This document shows positions 41,356 to 63,378 of a DNA stretch of 64,000 nt, one piece after another. The translations under genes were made by a program, and so were the position numbers. Where the stretch lies: positions 26,322,412 through 26,386,411 of the forward strand of contig CM053246.1 in assembly GCA_028583405.1 (NCBI GenBank), in the 5' to 3' direction. Position 1 is the first letter of the stretch, and every line of letters begins with the position of its first letter. The notes beneath the pieces were generated by a model. The model had not been told where the DNA came from. It saw only the letters and a program-made list of their open reading frames with translations, and did not search any database. The stretch is from Pogonophryne albipinna. Lineage: Eukaryota > Chordata > Actinopteri > Perciformes > Artedidraconidae.

Positions 41356-41673
41356 CGGCCCGTCTACACAGCGGCGTGCGTTGAAGCTTGCCGGCGGGCG
41401 TGTCTGAAACTCGACCAACAACCAATCACATGAATCTCCCGCCCCTGACACACAAGCAGCGGTTTGATTGGCTAGAGCTTGTACTGGCATATGATTCGAT
41501 TGGCTGACGCTTCTGCCGAGGCTTCAAAAGTTGAACATTGCTCAACTTTTGCAGCGAGCCACGCCAGCAAAGCTCCGTGTCGCTTCCCACAATGCAGTTC
41601 GGCGAAAAGTGACGTCACCCCATTCAAAGTGAATGGTGAAGCTTTCAACGCACGCCGCTGTGTGGACGGGCCG
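41356..41673. mobile_element. PIF/Harbinger-type MITE (318 bp)
   Basis: The ends CGGCCCGTCTACACAGCGGC and its inverted form (...GCCGCTGTGTGGACGGGCCG) are flanked by TTA on both sides (41353-41355, 41674-41676), a Harbinger-like 3-bp duplication. The interior has no ORF but includes ACCAATCACATGAATCTCCC and an inverted motif (AAAAGTTGA...TCAACTTTT) near 41527-41549. The longer relative at 54455-55053 shares all of this and adds a MADF exon, which supports the Harbinger assignment. Confidence 0.85.
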
Positions 41674-41676
41674 TTA

Positions 41677-53579
<11,903 letters not shown>

Positions 53580-54454
53580 ATCTACGGCAGGGGTGGGGAA
53601 CCTTTTTCCTCTCAAGGGCCATTTCAATGTTTTCAACATCCTCCGAGGGCCGTACAAATTATTGACCTCTGCTTAAAAATACTAAAATCACAGCCCACTC
53701 ATTTCACCTTTCTTTCATGCTGTGCAAAGAAAAAGCAACCTCTTAATCCAGATATCTTGCCATGACTCACGCATGCACGTGCACGGTTGTGGCATGACCA
53801 CCAAAACAGAAAGATATGGACACAAGATGTGTGCAAATGTATTTAGACTCCTATCCATGTGAACATGATTTAAGTGGGGGGGGGACCTCACCTCCTCTGG
53901 GGGTCCGGGGGGCATGCTCCCCCGGGAAGATTTGTTTTTTTAAATGTTGAAGTTAAAAGCATCAATCTGGTGCACTTTGAGAGCAACATGAAGAGATCTA
54001 TGGGTACGTCTCTCAACATCCATATGAAACAGAACTGGAAGCAGATTTTCTTTTTCTTTATGGGTATTTTACAAATCACTCCCCTTTCAAACTGTATTCT
54101 TGTTTATTAATAACAACTTTTTTTTACTGTCATATAGTATTTTATACCTGTTTACTTTATTCTCTTATTTGTTTTATAACTATAATGATCATATAAAGAT
54201 GTGCCTTTACCTCACTGGTTGTAGAAAAAGCTTCTTATATTTGTTAGCATAGCTAGCTAACCAGATGCTAATAACAACAAAGTTATTGACTGTATGATCA
54301 GTATGACAGATGAGCAGATCGCCACTGGGCTTACAACTAAGACACAGCCACGCAAAAACTGCAGCATGTGTACGGCTCCTTATGGGTACTGCAATTTTTG
54401 GAAGTGCCGGAGCGGAGCGGCGTTCTGGTGCTCTCCGTCAGAACTGCACCCCTT

Positions 54455-55053
54455 GGGAGCGTCCACACAGCAGCGTGCGTTGACGCTTGGAGGTGGGCGT
54501 ATCTGAAGCTTGGGGATTTTTTGCGAGCAACGCGACCAACAACCAATCACATGAATCTCCCGCCCCCGACATACAAAGCAATAGCAATGTTAAAACGAAG
54601 TAAACTGGATATAAAATCCCCAAACAGGCGAAAACCTACCAGTTTCATCCACTGTCTCTGCCACCTCCCTCCATGCCTCGCTCCTCCGGTTTGTATCCCG
54701 GTAGATGAACAGAGACTGATCATACAGCACCGGGTGATTCACTACCGCTATAATGAATTTTCCCTCCATTTTTTGGAATATGAGGAAATGACCTGCGTAG
54801 TCTCTCCCAGCATACACGCGGTTTGATTGGCTAGCGTTTATACTGGCAGATTTGCATAAACGGGATTTCATTGGCTGACGCCTCGTCGAGGCGTCAAAAG
54901 TTGAACATTGCTCAACTTTTGAAGCCAGCAACGCCAGCAACGCTCCACGTCGCTTCCCAAAATGCAGTTCGGCTAAAAGTGACGTCACCCCATTCAAAGT
55001 GAATGGGCAGAAGCGTTGGAAGCTTCAACGCACGCCGCTGTGTGGACGGGCCG
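54455..55053 (-). mobile_element. Harbinger-type element retaining a MADF exon
   Basis: The right end matches the MITE at 41356-41673 through GACGGGCCG. The left end is degraded in its first bases and begins to match at GTCCACACAGCAGCGTGCGT. Relative to the MITE it carries about 280 extra bases in the middle (about 54570-54830), which hold a coding exon. No 3-bp duplication can be read because the left end is eroded. Confidence 0.78.
54640..54769 (-). pseudogene. MADF-domain exon of a Harbinger accessory protein
   Basis: The frame starts MEGKFIIAVVNHPVLYDQSL and continues through YRDTNRRSEAWREVAETVDE, the first two thirds of a MADF (Myb/SANT-like) DNA-binding domain with the conserved HPVLYD and AWREVA motifs. 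It ends at 54640 in a good splice donor (ACTG then GTAGGT on the minus strand), so this is a first exon. PIF/Harbinger elements encode such a Myb-like protein beside the transposase to help it find the ends. The following exon and the transposase are absent. An ORF-calling start at 54997 would wrongly include element-end sequence. Confidence 0.75.
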
Positions 55054-55729
55054 TGACACGAGACATATACCACGTGATGACACGTTAGGCATGTGTTGTG
55101 TTCAAGGACCCTGACCTTGGCCAGGAAAAACAGTCACTCACTTGTTTAATTATTTTGCGGTCTAGATTTCTTTAATTTTTTTCTTTTTTGCGTGTGTTTA
55201 TAAATTACCTCGAGGGCCACACCAAATGGTCTCGTGGGGCGTATACGGCCCGGGGGCTGGAGTTTCCCCACCCCTGATCTACGGGATTACACAAAATGTA
55301 TAATTTGTATCTTAAAAAGTATGTTTTATGGCCTCTACTTTATTACTGTGTGATGGGATAATTATTTAGAAACTTACTGTAGTAACTTCTTGTAACTCAG
55401 CTAATTTGCTGCTCCAATAATGATGATATATTTTCATATGATCAAGATGAAAATGTGTGTTGTTTAACCCTCCTGTTGTCTTCGGGTCAAATCTGACCGA
55501 TTTACTACTTTCATCAATCATAACTTTTTTGTTTTACATTCGATTGCATTAAGGCTTTATGATATCCTTCACAGTCGACATTTGACTATATAAAATTGCT
55601 GATCACCACTTTCATTGAATTTTGGATGATTTAGTCAACTTTGTAACACCCATGGTGTTCCCCGTCAAAAATGACCGCCATAAAGAAAAGGAATTGGTAA
55701 CCATCCGGATCAGATAAAACGCACACAAA

Positions 55730-55899
<170 letters not shown>

Positions 55900-55955
55900 A
55901 TAGATGTGTTCCCCCCCCCTTATGTGCCAAATCCCCCCATGTGAATCACACCTGG

Positions 55956-56072
<117 letters not shown>

Positions 56073-56115
56073 CAATTTGACACGTTCCCCCACATGGATC
56101 ACACCTGGCACACGC

Positions 56116-56690
56116 AATACGATACGATATACTTTATTGTCCCCGTAAGGACATTTGTTCTGGACTCCGTCCTGCAGTTCAGCATACATGTACATATACA
56201 AACATAGTGGACATTAAGAGACATACACATATCATCTTTCAAACACCGTTTGAACAAACACAATACACAGACGCACATACTGACAATGGCAACCTATTGC
56301 ACTACCCCTCATGGCCAACATTTAAAAAGTACATTTCACTACATTTCATTTCATGTGAATGTTAAGTAGCTTAATCGACATAGGTAGGAATGAGTGCTTA
56401 TAGCGGTTCAGCCTGCTCTTGGGAACCCTGAATCTTCTACCAGAAGGTAGGAGCTGGAATTCTGGGTGGAGTATGTGGGTGGGATCAGACACAATTTTGT
56501 TTGCCTGTCTGATAATGGACTGCTCGTATATGTTTTGGAGAGATGGGTGTTTTTTAACCCCTATAGTTTTCATAGCAGTCTGTACCAGGCGAGCGATCTG
56601 TGACTTTGACTGCACTGTCAAGTTACCATACCAGGCAGTAATACCATACCTAATGATGCTCTCCAACACTGCATGATAGAACAATACATG
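56116..56690 (-). mobile_element. Non-LTR retrotransposon 3' end (Rex/CR1-jockey-like)
   Basis: A minus-strand LINE fragment: the end of the RT ORF, a 3' UTR, and a tail of the form AATAAAGTATATCGTATCGT ending about 56116. 5' truncated at about 56690 inside the TTAA element. Confidence 0.8.
56346..56684 (-). pseudogene. LINE reverse transcriptase, extreme C-terminus
   Basis: The frame covers the conserved C-terminal region found after the RT domain in fish jockey/CR1-group LINEs: FYHAVLESIIRYGITAWYGN, IARLVQTAMKTIGV, then DPTHILHPEFQLLPSGRRFR VPKSRLNRYKHSFLP. No catalytic motif is included; the copy is only a remnant about 112 codons long. The frame is unbroken, so it is not very old. The exact clade (Rex1-like or another CR1 relative) cannot be fixed by eye. 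Confidence 0.8.
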
Positions 56691-56899
56691 TTCAGTGTCT
56701 TTTCTTTGTATATTTACTGCAGTTGTTCATGTATACCAGTAGTCTGATACAATATTTACAGTTTGAAAGGGTGTTAAAGAAAATGTGGTGATGATTAATG
56801 TTTTTTGTGTTAATGTAATAGCAGTTAAAACAGGACCGGTCAAATTTGACCGCGAACACCAAAGTAAGGGGGGGAAAACGAAGACAATACGAGGGTTAA

Positions 56900-59251
56900 G
56901 AGAGAAAGAGCCATGGAGGAGTTACAGCTACAAATCATTTCAGAAAAGTAATTTGCCCTTAATCCGCTCCTTTGACGTTTTGCTTTTCTGTTAAAATTCC
57001 TTCCAATTGTTTTACCTTGGGTCCACGGTTGAATTACTCACATGGTAACAATAGGCCTACTCACTAGATAATTTCCAGTGTACTCTCCAAAGTGTTTTGC
57101 TTACACATGGGAGTAGGTTTCCACCATTCTTTCCAATATGGAAAGAGGGAAATAATTGACGGCAGACGGTTTTTAAATGATCTAATAGATACGTTGGATT
57201 GTCTTACACAGCCAGACTACTTTTGAGAAATGTATGCAGATCCCAGGAATTCACTTAATGAATAGTGGCTAAACTAAAACACATATATTTTAGTTCCCTT
57301 TACCAGTTAAGGTGTTAAACTGAGTGGTATTCGTATTAGCACTAATTTGATTTCTTACACACGTCAATTATTTAAAACTTGTACATATATTTCCATAAGG
57401 CAATCAAGCGCTGAATGAGGGCCATGTCATTGTTTCTTATGTGTGTTTTAATATGATTGCAAAAGCTCCCATGGGCGTCTGACATGGGCCTTGATGCTAG
57501 GCTTGCTTTATACTGAGCAAGACCCTTTGGTTCAGGTCAGTGAGCATATAAGCGGCACAACAAAGCAGTAACACTTAGCAAGAGCAACTCTCTGCAGGGC
57601 CCCTTAATGTTGTCACATGCATGACATGACAGATGTCCAGACCGACATACAGGCAGCTCCTTCTATGCAGATGATGTCTAACACTTAGGCTGTGTTTTCA
57701 CTGCATTGTATTGCATGGCTCGACACAAAGTTTGTGAATAGTACCCTTTACCTTCTGATTATTTTAGTGCCACCTCGGTCTAGGTCCCGAGAGAGTGTCA
57801 GCATTCATAAATAATAGGCTATACATTTACTTAATGGAGGTTTGCATATGGGAGATGCCAGAGTCTCTGAGGGCTTCCACTAGGATACTTTAAAGCTGAA
57901 AGCCCCATATTCCTGTTTATAGCTCTGTATTAGGATGCTTTTCTTACTAATTGGTGATGAAAAATCTAGAAATGTTCTAATGATATTAATGATATACATT
58001 TTAGGATTTTCAGACCACCCACAATAGTGAATCTTCCTAAAACAATATTTGCTTAGCAATCCCACCTTGATTCTGTAACTGCAGTTAAGATTTGCGTTGT
58101 AATATTTTCAATACAACAGATGCTGATGGAGAATTGGTCATATAGACAATGGTATTGAAATAAGCAACAATTTCAAGAAAAAAGACACTTGTAAAGATTA
58201 ACTTGCTGAGGCTGTGTAGACACATCCAGTAACACTAAAGGTCATCTCCTCTAGTTGTACTATGCTCAGCTTAGTTATCCTTAAGATAAGGGAGGATATA
58301 TAATCATGTAATAAGAAATCAAAAGTCATGTTGAGGGTATGGAGGCAGTTGTTCTCTGTTGAGACCACTATGTCTGTTGCAAGATGTATTCAATCACCTG
58401 TATCCCTTTGTATTGACCTTACTGGATTAAAAAAATATATATCATTATCACATAATAACCCATGGCTCCAGTGTAACTTAATAGTAGCTCTTGAATAGGA
58501 CAATGTATTTATCAATTGAGCTAATTGGTGACCTGTGCAGGCTCATCCTGACCTTCTAATGTCTAATTTTGGGCAATAAACCAATTCCAGCCTAACGTTA
58601 GAATCGCAGGAAGAGCTACATATTACTAATGCAAATAAAAAATACTTTACATGGTATCATATTAAATAAGACACATTTTTGAGCTCATAAACATAAGGAT
58701 ATTTAAGGATATCCTTAGGCCTCAAAAAATAAAGGTACTTTGTTCTGGTGCTGAAGCATTTCCTGACCTAAGGGAAGAGTTGTAATAGTTCGAGAAGAGA
58801 AACACATTTTAAACTGCTGCAAATGCAATTGAGGAGGAAGAATTTGATTAAGAGGTTGGTAATTGAGTCAGTGTGCTATAACCAGAGGCTTGGCGCTGTG
58901 AACCGCTATTGCACAAGTGTAACGAGAGTGAATTTAGCACCCGGCGTGGGCATTTTGTTAATCCAGCTCTGTAATTTAGTCTTTCCCCCATCTTTCAATT
59001 ATCATTATCATAAAATGAAGTGAGGCCTGAGAAGCTCTACGTGCAGCAACGTTTTTAATTACCCGCTCTGAAGCTTTGTATTTTCATCTCTATTAAAGAT
59101 GAATTTTCTAGGTTCTGCCATAACATTTGGATCCTCTCTTCCGCTTAAAAGTACGTTAAGTCCATCAAACATTTATCAGTGAATTGTTAAGCAGAGATTA
59201 AGTTTAGATTTAAAACCAGTGGAGCATGTTTTTGTAACCTAAACTTCACTC
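56900..59251. other. Unassigned sequence
   Basis: No gene or repeat family was recognised. The part at about 58800-59110 is discussed in the findings as a possible conserved non-coding element. Confidence 0.35.
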
Positions 59252-59315
59252 TGTAAAAGTTGCATTGTATGTATATATATATATATATATATATACATAC
59301 AATGCAACTTTTACA
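59252..59315. repeat. Perfect 64-bp palindrome with (AT)n core
   Basis: TGTAAAAGTTGCATTGTATG leads into an AT repeat and is followed by the exact reverse complement ending CTTTTACA. All 32 base pairs match. A second AT tract follows at 59316-59337. Confidence 0.95.
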
Positions 59316-59849
59316 ATTTATATATATATATATATATGACGTGTGTACATGAGGCGCACAAGTGCACCAGAACCAAAAACATAATTGAATATGTTCATAA
59401 TTATTTGTATCTAGTATACCTTCAAATAAGGCACACAGCCCTTTTAGCCATGTGTATGCAGTCAATGTTTTCTCTTGTATCAAATAATAGAGCAAAAGGA
59501 AAAATACTATTGAAGGGGCAGAGGCCAATGACAACATACCGATTTGCTTCCTGGACTTATTTGTGAGTTCCATATGAACAATTGGGCTAATTCTAACCCT
59601 AGGCATTTTCTTCTCTGTTCCTACTCATACCTTTCAGATGAAGTCAGTGTTAATAAGCTTCCCTGATGGTATAACCATAGACTGTATATATAAATGGACG
59701 TAGGGTCCGTGACGTCACCCATAGGATTGTGCAGAGTTGCCGAGAAGCCCTTAGTAGGCGGAGTCGGCCACTAACGGCTCGACAGTGACGTCAGAGTTCA
59801 ACTCCCGCCTGTTCCAGCCTGCTCCAAATAAGGGCAAAGAGGCGTAGCC

Positions 59850-59927
59850 GAGACGGGACGTGCTGCCACCGAGCTGGAAGCTCCAGAGCTAGCTGAAGCT
59901 ACCAAGCTAAGCTTTTACGTTTCTAAG
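59850..59927 (+). ncRNA. Candidate non-coding first exon ending at a splice donor
   Basis: A GC-richer segment (GGCGTAGCCGAGACGGGACG, GAGCTGGAAGCTCCAGAGCT) ends in CTAAG followed by GTAAC at 59928, a plausible donor. A strong acceptor lies at 60567. The 5' limit is not known. No long ORF. Transcription is inferred, not shown. Confidence 0.25.
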
Positions 59928-60009
59928 GTAACATTTTATCTATTTTTTTTTGTTTTCTCTTGTCTTTTTTTCTCTTCTTAATTCTCTGTCAAAGCGTCTT
60001 TGAGTTTCA

Positions 60010-60056
60010 TGAAAAGCGCTATAAAAGTCCCATGTATTATTATTATTAAGCGGACA
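60010..60056 (+). repeat. LINE/SINE-type 3' tail
   Basis: GAAAAGCGCTATAAAAGTCC followed by a short ATT repeat resembles the 3' tail shared by some fish LINEs and SINEs. The body of the retroposon was not identified. Confidence 0.5.
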
Positions 60057-60567
60057 TGAAACTATTCAGCAAAACTATAAATAATAATCTAAGTTATTGA
60101 GTTTTTAGCATAATACTTCAGAATCTTAAAACCCCTTAACGTTTGTATGCAATTGTGCTAAATTCAACACTGGAATCAAGCAAATATTAACATGTTTGCA
60201 TGACATTAGTTATTTATATTTTGATATCACTTAATTACACGTTTAATACATTTAAGTCAAGCTAAGCTACATGTGATGGTAGCTAGTTAGTGCTCTTACC
60301 TGTGATGCCTCCTCCAAACAGCATAATAACCAGACTGTATCATTAAAACTAAGTACCAGTTCTAGATCCTTGACTTTAGACAAACAATTCAAAAGACAAA
60401 ATGTATTTAAAGACCAATCTTTATTTGAATGTGCCTCTTAACCTGAGATATTAGTTATACAGTAATAGTATTGACAATCTAAAAAAACTGAGCAACTCAA
60501 CAGTCAACTTTATATTTCTTATTGTCCAAAGCATTTATTATTTTCATTTTTCCCCTCTCATATTCAG

Positions 60568-60890
60568 TGTGGACGGATTGAGACAGCCTGGTGTCCAGAG
60601 AGCTGCTGAGACTTCAGGGAGAAACCTCCGTGTGATGGACGTCCTGTCTGTTGGTTTGGAGAGGACTGAGGGTCTTTCCTCTGCGAGGAGGACCAGGCCT
60701 GATGGAGGAGCCCATGCTGGGCAAAGCTGATACCAACTGCACAGGCCTAGTCTGTCACTTTATCTGACTAAATGTGTTTACTTATACATTTAATAGGTTT
60801 ACACCTTCTGTCCATATGTGCTTTTTATTTAAAACATTTGATTAACTTTTGGTTCACATTTCAATAAATTGTATTTGTATTTGCATTCCT
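60568..60890 (+). ncRNA. Candidate terminal exon with acceptor and polyadenylation signal
   Basis: The segment follows a strong acceptor (TTTTTCCCCTCTCATATTCAG ends at 60567, pyrimidine tract included) and contains a GC-rich, exon-like part to about 60730. AATAAA lies at 60863-60868, giving an estimated 3' end near 60890. No convincing ORF crosses it. With the donor at 59928 it would make a two-exon non-coding transcript. Confidence 0.3.
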
Positions 60891-61941
60891 TTTGTCCATT
60901 ATTCTTACTGAAAATGTTAGATTACACATTCACATCTGACTGAAGATTGGCCCCATTTATTTGTGACGTTGCAAACTCTGCGGTACAAGGCACAAGTGAT
61001 GTGAAGCTCATAAAGTGAGACAAATAGAAAGAATCAGCTGATGGAGTGTAGATGTGGAAATAGGTGCATTCGATCAGCTGACTGTTTTCACAATAAAAGT
61101 AGTTTCTTAGTGAATGTCCTGTACTGGTCTTAAAATCTCATAACATCAGCTTTTAATGTTCCTCTTGGATGTTCTTCTTGACCCTCAGAGAAGGAGAAAA
61201 TGTTGTGTCTTTCAGGCATGTCCTTTCCTAACAAAAATGACAGGAAACATAAAACATATTATTGCAGAACAAGTGTGTTATTTATGAAAGTGGTGTGTTT
61301 GTGTGTTTAGGGGCTGTAGATATAATTATTTTGTAATTGTAATGTTTTTTTAAATTTCAACAGTGAGCTACAAAGACGATCAGATTATGAATGAACAGTA
61401 TGAAGTTCATCAACATTGAAATATATGTTATTATCAAAATAATATTTAACTGTTATCAAAATGTAGTGCAACTGTAGAAGCTTGCTCTGTTGTCTCACTG
61501 AAAGAATAACTTTTACCATGTTTTTTTTAAAACAATATTGAGAGATAAATAGTAGCAGTTCTCACTATGTGTTAAATATCTTTGCCTTCAATACATTAAA
61601 TTACACTGAACAAAAATATAAACGCAACACTTTTGTTTTTGCTCCCATTTTTCATGAGATGAACTCAAAGATCTAAAACATTTTCTATATACACAAAATA
61701 ACCATTTCTCTCAAATATTGTTCACAAATCTGAAAAAATCTGTGATAGTGAGCACTTCTCCTTTGCCGAGATAATCCATCCCACCTCACAGGTGTGGCAT
61801 ATCAAGATGCTGATTAGACAGCATGATTATTGCACAGGTGTGCCTTAGGCTGGCCACAATTAAAGGCCACTCTGAAACGTGCAGTTTTGCTTTATTGGGG
61901 GGGTCTGGGGGGGTCCGAAAACCAGTCAGTATCTGGTGTGA

Positions 61942-61982
61942 GGGGTAGGATTAGGGTTAGGGGTAGGGTTAGGGTTAGGGTA
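61942..61982. repeat. Telomere-like TTAGGG tract, left arm
   Basis: Irregular TTAGGG/GGTAGG units inside the foldback Tc1 derivative. Confidence 0.9.
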
Positions 61983-62077
61983 ATGTTGTGAATCGAGTGG
62001 CCTGTGTTCGTTGTCCATAACATACGCCTGCCATACCATAACCCCACCACCACCATGGGCCACTCAATTCACAACAT

Positions 62078-62107
62078 TACCCTAACCCTAACCCTAATCC
62101 TACCCCT
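62078..62107. repeat. Telomere-like CCCTAA tract, right arm
   Basis: This is the inverted counterpart of the left tract with fewer units (CCCTAACCCTAACCCTAATC). Its outer part, CCTACCCCTCACACCAGATA, mirrors the left arm exactly. Confidence 0.9.
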
Positions 62108-62443
62108 CACACCAGATACTGACTGGTTTTCGGACCCCCCCAGACCCCCCCAATAAAGCAAAAATGCACGTTTCAGAGTGGCCTTTTGTGGCCAGCCTAA
62201 GGCACACCTGTGCAATAATCATGCTGTCTAATCAGCATCTTGATATGCCACACCTGTGAGGTGGGATGGATTATCTCGGCAAAGGAGAAGTGCTCACTAT
62301 CACAGATTTTTTCAGATTTGTGAACAATATTTGAGAGAAATGGTTATTTTGTGTATATAGAAAATGTTTTAGATCTTTGAGTTCATCTCATGAAAAATGG
62401 GAGCAAAAACAAAAGTGTTGCGTTTATATTTTTGTTCAGTGTA

Positions 62444-63356
62444 GAAAGCTGACAAAACCATATTTCTTTAGCCTTTATTTATACAGGTGTAGATCTCATT
62501 GAGACACAAGGTCTCATTTTCACACAATCATATTGCTTGTTAACATCTAAATGTAACCTTTTGCATGCAAAAAACCCTCAACTTAACTGATGTGTAGGTG
62601 ATCTAGTATTTAATTGTTTAATGGAATGTATATCAGTGTATTCAAGTCAATACTTCATTTATTTAAACAAATATCTTTCTTGATTCTTTGTACAGTATGA
62701 AAAATAGAGTCTTTGTACCTGAGCTGAAGTTCACTGCTGTGAGGAGTCCAGTTCTGTCTCTCACTCTCTGGTCCTGCCTGTCTGCATCACCTGGACACCT
62801 TAAACAAACAGATATATATCTAAAGTACCATGTGTACGAACAATATAACTTATTCTCTTCTGTTGAACATGTTGGATTGTGTATTGTCCGAGTCAGGGTC
62901 CTTTTTATTTTACTGTAACTTTGGAAGTTGTGTTACCAATGCTTACTGTTTATTTGATACCAATTTGGTAATGCAATTAATAAAAACAACAAGGTTTGGG
63001 TTCGTTCTTCAGATGACTGTGGCGTTAACGTGTAAGCTCAATAATGAACTCCAGCTCAACCAACCATATTGTAATATCTAACCTAATCATCTTGAAATAT
63101 GACATTATTATTTGTAATATACACACATCTTATTGTGAGGTTGATTTCACATACACTACTTCGACATGAGCTTGTCTACATACTTGAGCATAGCCAATTT
63201 AAATTAACCTTAGCGATGCATACAGTTCCTACCTACATAATAAAATATCTCTCTTAAGTTACAAGGATGACCTTATTTTATAACCTCAAACAGAAGCCGT
63301 TTGTTCTACAGTATTATCCCACTTAACGCTTAACACTTGTCTATTTCGTTTTAACC
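62444..63356. other. Unassigned part of the 59.7-63.4 kb repeat region
   Basis: No gene was recognised. At 62472-62520, TTTATTTATACAGGTGTAGATCTCATTGAGAC is split from a motif seen in many fish repeats and may be a small retroposon relic. ORFs at 62688 and 62830 have no known motif. Confidence 0.35.
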
Positions 63357-63378
63357 TTTATATATACAGTCTATGGTT

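Larger units (their letters stand above)
53588..55276. mobile_element. hAT-type transposon with nested Harbinger element (1689 bp)
   Basis: The ends are CAGGGGTGGGGAACCTTTTT and ...GAGTTTCCCCACCCCTG, flanked by ATCTACGG at 53580-53587 and 55277-55284, a perfect 8-bp duplication. Subterminal GGGCC blocks (AGGGCCATTT, CGAGGGCC, CGAGGGCCAC) are typical of Charlie-like hATs. No transposase ORF remains. The Harbinger-type element at 54455-55053 sits inside it. Confidence 0.92.
61604..62441. mobile_element. Foldback Tc1 derivative (838 bp)
   Basis: It has the same ends as the Tc1 element at 6466-8075, with TA on both sides (61602-61603 and 62442-62443). The whole element is an inverted repeat: left arm 61604-62002, loop 62003-62057, right arm 62058-62441. 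The loop and inner arm ends derive from transposase sequence matching about 7185-7252 of the intact copy. Each arm carries a short telomere-like tract absent from the intact copy. No ORF, so it depends on an outside transposase. Confidence 0.92.
59673..63378. mobile_element. Region bounded by perfect 22-bp inverted repeats
   Basis: AACCATAGACTGTATATATA AA at 59673-59694 is exactly inverted at 63357-63378. These CATAGACTGTATATA ends recur in teleost repeats. No target duplication is seen, so it is unsure that these two ends belong to one insertion; related repeat sequence continues to the window end. The interior contains splice-signal-bearing segments, a LINE-type tail and a foldback Tc1 element. 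No protein-coding ORF was found. Confidence 0.6.

Noticed and set aside
61942..62107. TTAGGG/CCCTAA tracts as a chromosome end or fusion point
   Set aside because: The tracts are only about 30-40 bp, irregular, and enclosed by Tc1 arms; single-copy-looking sequence continues on both sides.
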